From positions 163,501 to 227,500 of the forward strand of contig JACEFZ010018122.1 in NCBI GenBank assembly GCA_014155875.1: a DNA stretch of 64,000 bases. Reading direction: 5' to 3'. This stretch comes from Cepaea nemoralis (Eukaryota > Mollusca > Gastropoda > Stylommatophora > Helicidae). Position numbers and translations under genes: made by a program. The notes beneath the pieces are model-generated. The model was not told the origin of the DNA, made no database searches, and saw nothing but the letters and a program-made list of their open reading frames with translations. Below are positions 57,576 through 64,000 of this stretch, in pieces (within the stretch, counting starts at the first letter, position 1; every line of letters starts with the position of its first letter).

Positions 57576-57689
57576 TATGTGGCCATATACACCGTTTCTA
57601 AGTCTATCATACAGACTACTTGGCTATCTACGCTATCTCACAATATCCCACACAGCAATTGGTCAAAATTACCACTTCAATGTTCCCAC

Positions 57690-59150
57690 ACAAAACACGT
57701 GGTCATCTATACCATCTATATGTCCCCACACACAATACTTGGTCATCTATACCATCTATGTGTCCCCACACACGATACTTGGTCATCTATACCATCTATA
57801 TGTCCCCACACACAATACTTGGTCATCTATACCATCTATATGTACCCCACACACAATACTTGGTCATCTATACCATCCATATGTCCCCACACACAATACT
57901 TGGTCATCTATACCATCTATATGTCCTCACACACAATACTTGGTCATCTATACCATCTATATGTTCCCACACACAATACTTGGTCATCAATACCATCTAT
58001 ATTTCCCCACACACAATACTTGGTCATCTATACCATCTATATGTCCCCACACAAAATACTTGGTCATCTATACCATCTATATGTCCCCACACACAATACT
58101 TGGTCATCTATACCATCTATATGTCCCCATACACAATACTTGGTCATCTATACCATCTATATGTCCCCATACACAATACTTGGTCATCTGTACCATCCAT
58201 ATGTCTCCACATACAATACATGGTCATCTATACCATCCATATGTCCTCCATACACAATACTTGGTCATCTATACCATCTATATGTCTCCACATCCAATAC
58301 TTGGTCATCTATACCATCTATATGTCCCCATACACAATACTTGGTCATCTATACCATCTATATGTCCCCACACACAATACTTGGTCTAGTAAACCATCTA
58401 TATGTCCCCACACAAGACACTTGGTCATCTATACCATCCATATGTCCCCACACACAATACTTGTCATCTATACCATCTATATGTCCCCACACACAATACT
58501 TGGTCATCTATACCATCTATATGTCCCCACACACAATACTTAGTCATCTATACCATCTATATGTCCCCACACACAATACTTGGTCATCTATACCATAAAT
58601 ATGTCCCCACACACAATACTTGGTCATCTATACCATCTATATGTCCCCACACACAATACTTGGTCATCTATACCATCTATATGTCCCCACACACAATACT
58701 TGGTCATCTATACCATCTATATGTCCCCATACACAATACTTGGTCATCTATACCATCCATATGTCTCCACATACATTACATGGTCATCTATACCATCCAT
58801 ATGTCCCCATACACAATACTTGGTCATCTATACCATCTATATGTCCCCATACACAATACTTGGTCATCTATACCATCCATATGTCTCCACATACAATACA
58901 TGGTCATCTATACCATCCATATGTCCCCACACACAATACTTTGTCATCTATACCATCTATATGTCCCCACACACAATACTTGGTCATCTATACCATCTAT
59001 ATGTCCCCATACACAATACTTGGTCATCTATACCATCCATATGTCTCCACATACAATACATGGTCATCTATACCATCCATATGTCCCCACACACAATACT
59101 TTGTCATCTATACCATCTATATGTCCCCACACACAATACGTGGTTGTCTA
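57690..59150. repeat. 40-bp satellite (about 37 copies)
   Basis: Unit atgtccccacacacaatact plus tggtcatctataccatctat, with recurrent tctccacatacaatacatgg variants in the right half. All three plus frames stay open for hundreds of codons; these are not proteins. Confidence 0.97.
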
Positions 59151-59513
59151 TAGCATCTCAAGGTCCCCACACACAGTACTTGGTCACCTATAGCACCTCA
59201 AAGTCCCCCTCACAGACTACTTGATCATCTATACAATCTCAGAGTCTCCACACACAGAACTTTGTCACATATAGCAGCTCAGTCACCCACACAGACTAAT
59301 GTCCTCTCTATACCGTTTCAAAGTCACCACACATACTGCTTGGTTGTCTATACAATCTCAAGTCCCCCCCCCCCCCCACACACACACACACAGAGCGTTG
59401 CCATCTATGCGTGTACATCGTTCTGTACATATATAGTGCAGCCATCTATACCTTCACAACACCCCCTACACAGAGAGCGTGACCATCTGTCTTCACAACA
59501 TCCCCCACACAGA
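59130..59513. repeat. segmental duplication, copy 1
   Basis: Near-identical to 61480-61881: tggttgtctatagcatctca, a C run with (CA)n, and the phrase cgttctgtacatatatagtg are common to both. It continues directly from the 40-bp satellite. Confidence 0.9.
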
Positions 59514-59660
59514 TAGCGTGACCATCTATGTCTTCACAACATCCCCCACACAAAGAGCGCGGCTGTCTATTTCTGCACCGCATCTCTCAACAGAAAGGGT
59601 GGCCATCTATACTGTTTCAAATGTTGCCAAATCAACGTGAAACTGGAACTTTGAAACATG
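59514..59660. other. unannotated stretch
   Basis: Continues with similar taccatcta and accatctat phrases; nothing else recognised. Confidence 0.35.
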
Positions 59661-60665
59661 GCACATAGACCTGGCTAGTGATGACAGGTTAGATCCCGTG
59701 AAAAATGTGCACTATAATGGATGCTATAATTGTTAGTTCCTGTGAACAATATTTAATACAAGGGATGCTATAGTTGTTAGTGTCTGTAGATATTATATGT
59801 GATAAGAGATGTTATATTTGTTAGTTATAAAAGATAGTATATGATACAAGGAATGAGCTATTGTTAGTTCAAATAGACAATATATAATACAAGGGATGCT
59901 ATAGTTGTTTGTTCAGGTGAACAGAATACTCGAAAAGCGATGCTACAGTTGTTAGTTGAGACGGACAGTATACCTGACACGTAATGATATATTTGTTAGT
60001 TCAGATAACAAATATATAATAAAAGGGATACTATAGTTGTTAGTTGAGGGGGATAGTATCCCTGACAAGTAATGCTATATTTGGTAGTTCAGATAGACAG
60101 TATACCTGACAAGTAATGCTATATTTGGTAGTTCAGATAGACAGTTTACCTGACAAGTAATGCTATATTTGTTAGTTCAGATAAACAGTATACCTGACAA
60201 GTAATGCTATATTTGGTAGTTCAGATAGACAGTATACCTGACAAGTAATGCTATTTTTAGTAGTTCAGATAACACTATATAATACAAGGGATGCTATATT
60301 TATTAGTTCATGTGGACAGTATACTTGGCAATTGATGATAATTGTTAGTTCGGGTGGACAGTATACCTGCCAATTGATAATTGTTGTTAGTTCGGGTGGA
60401 CAGTATACCTGCCAATTGATAATAGTTGTTAGTTCGGGTGGATAGTATACCTGCCAATTGATAATAGTTGTTAGTTCGGGTGGATAGTATACCTGCCAAT
60501 TGATAATAGTTGTTAGTTCGGGTGGATAGTATACCTGCCAATTGATAATAGTTGTTAGTTCGGGTGGATAGTATACCTGCCAATTGATAATAGTTGTTAG
60601 TTCGGGTGGATAGTATACCTGCCAATTGATAATAGTTGTTAGTTCGGGTGGATAGTATACCAGAT
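59661..60665. repeat. 42-45 bp minisatellite
   Basis: The right part (60330-60665) has eight clean 42-bp units: ttgttagttcgggtggatag, tatacctgccaattgataat, ag. The left part is older with 44-bp units (ctatatttggtagttcagat, agacagtatacctgacaagt). The 14-residue repeat ORF on the minus strand (AGILSTRTNNYYQL) is read-through. Confidence 0.95.
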
Positions 60666-60837
60666 AGGCAATGACACCGGCACCAAAATAACCAGATCAA
60701 ATGTCGTAGTAGTTATATTAAACAACTATCATGGAAAGTACATATCCCTGGCTGCAGGCAGGGGCCGCCCAACACAACCGTGCAAGCAATAGACCAACAA
60801 CCTCTAGGCATGAAATGCATATAGTCTGGGAACTCAC

Positions 60838-61046
60838 GAAGAATCCAGAGGTTTTTCAGGGAAATTTGATGGGACCTGCAAATGTCTTGGTACATCATGA
60901 TGATAATGACAGTGATGATGATAACACAAGCAGATGCCACTACTGACAAGATAATCGAAGTGATTCTACCCAGGAATAAGAAACCATCCAGATTCCCATA
61001 TTGAGATGACAGGAATTCACAATCAAACAATTCCCCCACAAGCAAT
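60838..61046 (-). CDS. candidate internal exon encoding a transmembrane segment
   Basis: On the minus strand an acceptor-like TTTTGTAAG ends at 61047 and a strong donor (GTGAGTT) begins at 60837. The frame between is open and reads RLLVGELFDCEFLSSQYGN, LDGFLFLGRITSIILSVVAS and ACVIIITVIIIMMYQDIC, followed by a basic RSHQISLKNLWILR. A single strong hydrophobic helix with a basic flank suggests a membrane protein, orientation outside to inside. The family is not recognised. The polypyrimidine tract of the acceptor is weak and chance opening is possible. No neighbouring exons were identified. Confidence 0.25.
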
Positions 61047-61241
61047 CTTACAAAATGGTAAGTAATCACGAAATGTCGTTTTCATGTAATAAATATGAAA
61101 CTGTTTTCAGTATTTAATTCCCAAATTCTGGATATAATGTTTCCTTTTGTGGGGATGTCTCATAATATTTACCGAGTTGAAATTGAGGATTAATAGCAAG
61201 ATAGTTTGCTGGGATTTGAAACTAATTCATCATCATCTCAT

Positions 61242-61440
61242 CATCATCTTCTTCCACTTCTGCCGTCAAGCGTCGCGGGGAAGAATAATTTGCGCTCCAG
61301 CGCCCGGTGGGCGGCACTGAATAGTGTCATTCCGTGTGACTGTACAATGTCTTAGATGTCGTCAATCAATTTTCTTCTTGGACGTCCTCGTGGTCTCGTC
61401 GCAGATGATCTTTGATGTAAGGCCAGTGATATCATATGTC
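61242..61440 (-). pseudogene. LINE 3'-end fragment
   Basis: Minus-strand RPRGRPRRKLIDDI (in frame, then a stop), followed by sequence resembling KLFFPATLDGR, with a GATGATGATGAG tail at 61230-61260. Same family as 2985-3205. Confidence 0.6.
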
Positions 61441-61479
61441 TCAGACACCAACACTTTATCATTTTATCCAAAATATATC

Positions 61480-61881
61480 CCCACACACAACACGTGGTTG
61501 TCTATAGCATCTCAAGGGTCCCCCACACACAGTACTTGGTCACCTATAGCAACACTCAAAGTCCCCCTCACAGACTACTTGATCATCTATACAATCTCAG
61601 AGTCTCCACACCACAGAAACTTTATTCCACATATAGCAGCTCAGTCACCCACACAGACTAATGTCCTCTCTATACCGTTTCAAAGTCACCACACATACTG
61701 CTTGGTTGTCTATACAATCTCAAGTCTCCCCCCCCCCCCCCCACACACACACACACAGAGCGTTGCCATCTATGCGTGTACATCGTTCTGTACATATATA
61801 GTGCAGCCATCTATACCTTCACAACACCCCCTACACAGAGAGCGTGACCATCTGTCTTCACAACAACCCCCACACAGATAG
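61480..61881. repeat. segmental duplication, copy 2
   Basis: Copy of 59130-59513 with small indels. It stops at agatagc where the minus-strand LINE fragment begins. Confidence 0.9.
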
Positions 61882-61882
61882 C

Positions 61883-62787
61883 TTAGTTAGTCTTTCCTCT
61901 TGAGCCTAAGGCGGCGCATAGGGCAGAAGTCCTGTCTCTCCATGCCTGGCGGTTCGCTGCTATCTGTTGTAGATCTTGGATATTTACTTGGCCATTGAAT
62001 GAGCCTTCTCTAATGATGGTTCTACGCAGGGTCTCTCTTGGTCTTCCCCGTTTTCTTTTCCCTACCGGTGACCATATGAGGGCTTGGTAGGGGAGTCTTG
62101 CCTTGTCCATTCTGAGTACATGGCCGATGTAGTTCCAACGGCGTCTTCTTATGAAATTGGATACTGTATCTTGCTTAGTCTCTTGTCTTATTTGCGAATT
62201 GGTTCTGAAGTCTGTCCAGTGGATGTTTAGAAGTCTTCTAAGACATTTGTTCTCAAAATTGTCTAATTTTTTATCTAAAGCTACCGTTGATTTCCAACTT
62301 TCACATCCATACGTTAACACTGGAATCACACAAGAGTTGAAGATTTTAAGTTTTGTGTGTTTGCTGAGTGTCTTTGACTTCCAGATGTTTGACAGTTTAT
62401 TGAAGGCACTAGATGCCAGTGCGATTCTAGATGATATTTCTGGTGTTGAGTCCCCTGTGGATGTCATTTTGCTTCCTAGGTATGTGAAGCTGTTGACTTT
62501 TTCAAGAACGTAGCTGTTCAATTTGGTCTCATCTGAACTGTTGGTAAGATCAATAGTCTCTGTTTTTGTGGTGTTAATTTGGAGACCAATTTGCCCTGAA
62601 ACATTTTGGAGGTGGTTTATTTTCTCTTGGGCATCCGGATGTGTTGAACTCAAAAGCACTATGTCGTCGGCAAAGTCCAGGTCTTCTAGAATTTTGTCAA
62701 CCCAATGGATACCCATATTTGTGTTGCTTGTGCATTTGCGCATGACCCAATCGATAGCTATTCCAAAAATGCCCAGTATCCACACTC
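61883..62787 (-). pseudogene. LINE reverse-transcriptase C-terminal half
   Basis: A 300-codon minus-strand frame: GIFGIAIDWVMRKCTSNTNM, LEDLDFADDIVLLSS (catalytic Asp pair), TYLGSKMTSTGDST, VLTYGCESWKS, KCLRRLLNIHWTDFRTNSQI, RRRRWNYIGHVLRMDKARLP, ALIWSPVGKRKRGRPRETLR and a final AALGSRGKTN-stop. These are motifs of the second half of a non-LTR RT. The frame is fully open, so the copy is not old. The first half is absent and the sequence changes abruptly at about 62788. Confidence 0.88.
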
Positions 62788-62789
62788 TA

Positions 62790-63242
62790 CTGATGAAGAA
62801 TCATATTCGCTGGGCTGGTCACTTGACTCGCATGCCAGATCACAGGCTCCCTAAACGAATATTTTACAGCGAACTGCGTTGTGGTAAACGCTCCCAAGGT
62901 GGCCAGAGGAAACGCTTTAAAGACACTCTGAAAATCTCACTGAATGCTTTTGGAATTCATCATGACATCTGGGAGACCGCAGCCAGAGACCGAAATTCAT
63001 GGCGTGCATCATTACGCAAGGGTGCAGTCATATGTGAGGCAACCAGGACTGCAAGAGCTGTGAAGAAAAGGCAGGACAGAAAAACCACTGCAGGAAATCC
63101 TCCTCCAGAAACGTCAAGCATTCTTTGCCCACATTGTCAAAGAACATTTCGAGCCAAAATATGCCTTATCAGCCATCTTAGAACCCACGGCTCCATACCT
63201 TCAACTCCACTGGATGAAATGAATGGTCATCATCATTCTTGA
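62790..63242 (+). pseudogene. LINE C-terminal fragment with zinc finger
   Basis: Plus-strand frame: LLMKNHIRWAGHLTRMPDHR, LPKRIFYSELRCGKRSQGGQ, RKRFKDTLKISLNAFGIHHD, WETAARDRNSWRASLRKGAV and the finger CPHCQRTFRAKICLISHLRTH. This is the C-terminal end of an RT of the group at 25558-28434 but a different subfamily. Upstream RT is missing. It abuts the opposite-strand LINE at 62787. Confidence 0.88.
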
Positions 63243-63269
63243 TGGACAAACAACAGAACAGAACAAGGC

Positions 63270-63400
63270 GAACCCACTCCAACTTCAGAGGTAATTCACT
63301 TCCCCAAGTCTAGGAATAAAAGACAACAATTGAGTTCAACTGACCAAAGTAGGGGTTAAACTTGCTACCTCGGCATCAGCACACCGGTTGTTTAAGAAAG
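63270..63400 (-). mobile_element. SINE type V fragment
   Basis: Shares cccactccaacttcagaggt, taggggttaaacttgctacc and cagcacaccggttgtttaag with 35085-35265. The tRNA-like head is lost. Confidence 0.5.
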
Positions 63401-63498
63401 AATAACATTGCATGAGAAAATTGCCAATGTAGAGCTCATAGACACACACAACCAAATGCCAGTCGAACAATGAGGCAGGAAAAAGAAACTGGCGCTGG

Positions 63499-63830
63499 AT
63501 AAGACACACACTGAGAAAATATGAGAACAGTGGAACTAGACACTATCTTATCTGGAACTCACAAGATAAGACACACACTGAGAAAATATGACAACAGTAG
63601 AACTAGACACTATCTTATCTGGAACTCACAAGATAAGACACACACTGAGAAAATATGAGAACAGTAGAACTAGATACTATCTTATCTGGAACTCACAAGA
63701 TAAGACACACACTGAAAAAATATGACAACAGTAGAACTAGACACTATCTTATCTGGAACTCACAAGATAAGACACACACTGAGAAAATATGAGAACAGTA
63801 GAACTAGACACTATCTTATCTGGAAGCCAC
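63499..63830. repeat. 67-bp minisatellite (5 copies), derived from LINE sequence
   Basis: Unit starts gataagacacacactgagaa; starts at 63499, 63565, 63632, 63699 and 63766. One frame in each unit reads YYLIWNSQDKTHTEK, which resembles the LIWNPQGKR motif of the LINE copies (38500-38617, 61883-62787). It appears to be an amplification of that stretch. Confidence 0.85.
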
Positions 63831-63994
63831 GAGGTAAACGAACCAGAGGGACACATAAAACACACGCGAATAAAAGAATAACAGACAGAGATGAATATAC
63901 ATATATATATATATATATATTGGACGACAGGGAAGAACATTGGACGGCTTGTCGAAGTTTGGTTGCCCCAGTGGTGGTACAGCGCAGAAGGTGA
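63722..63994 (+). pseudogene. LINE 3' end following the 67-bp repeats
   Basis: The frame continues from the last unit as LIWKPRGKRTRGTHKTHANK, is interrupted by a (AT)n tract (63900-63920), and ends DREEHWTACRSLVAPVVVQR. This fits the WNPQGKRKRGRP ... DR-x-x-W-x-x-x-V end of a non-LTR RT. Confidence 0.6.
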
Positions 63995-64000
63995 ATAAAA

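Noticed and set aside
57577..59224. ORFs of 170-340 codons with SSIPSICPHTQYLV repeats
   Set aside because: Read-through of the 40-bp satellite; 3 units equal 120 bases, hence open in three frames.
61883..63242. Twin-priming inversion of one LINE
   Set aside because: Both parts are C-terminal regions of different subfamilies, whereas twin priming would invert an upstream part of the same element.

Overview
The window is metazoan nuclear DNA, most likely from a lophotrochozoan and plausibly a mollusc. The evidence is tRNA-derived SINEs, APE-type LINEs, mariner, hAT and Ty3/Gypsy elements, very long minisatellites, and one spliced exon of a rhodopsin-class receptor. There are no operons, bacterial ribosome-binding sites or CRISPR arrays. 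Species cannot be assigned from the sequence alone. Apart from the receptor exon and one weaker candidate exon, everything recognisable is a mobile-element relic or a tandem repeat. Most long ORFs are read-through of tandem repeats.

Layout. 1-2450: two abutting mariner relics, then a polypyrimidine block of about 1.7 kb. 2985-9960: LINE fragments, SINEs, a 39-bp minisatellite, an internally deleted LINE copy (family A) and a degenerate 38-bp array. 9958-13390: LINE 3' ends and a 17-bp minisatellite. 13391-13839 (minus): last exon of a GPCR, the best host gene feature. 14160-20640: SINEs, a 26-bp minisatellite, a degenerate TTAG/CTAG tract interrupted by a SINE with an 11-bp target duplication, and a 17-bp minisatellite. 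21262-22380: compound TTC/TTG microsatellite. 24405-25121: AT-rich 40-bp repeats ending in a 101-bp inverted repeat. 25145-28499: LINE whose EN-RT frame is broken by only two nonsense codons. 28690-30550: 26/39-bp satellite. 31497-32429: nested insertions inside a short derivative of that LINE. 33395-38500: SINEs and a hAT-type MITE with a perfect 8-bp target duplication. 38695-46701: complete-ended Ty3/Gypsy-type LTR retrotransposon (607-bp LTRs, GGGAG duplications) with remains in the order gag-PR-IN-RT-RH. 47188-50296 (minus): near full-length LINE of family A. 50600-57400: C/A-rich DNA, tandem segmental duplications, a 43/86-bp minisatellite and a probable solo LTR. 57690-60665: 40-bp satellite and 42-bp minisatellite. 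61242-63994: head-to-head LINE fragments and a 67-bp minisatellite that looks expanded from LINE coding sequence.

The mobile elements interact. One LTR element splits a SINE. A TA-flanked inverted-repeat element sits in a LINE derivative and itself carries a LINE 3' end. Two LINE families are each present as a long copy plus an internally deleted copy that keeps both ends. The most notable system is the LTR element: its Ty1/copia-like domain order with Ty3/Gypsy-like protein features resembles Gmr1-type elements, and it carries a tandemly repeated primer-binding site. All calls come from reading motifs by eye; no database search was possible.
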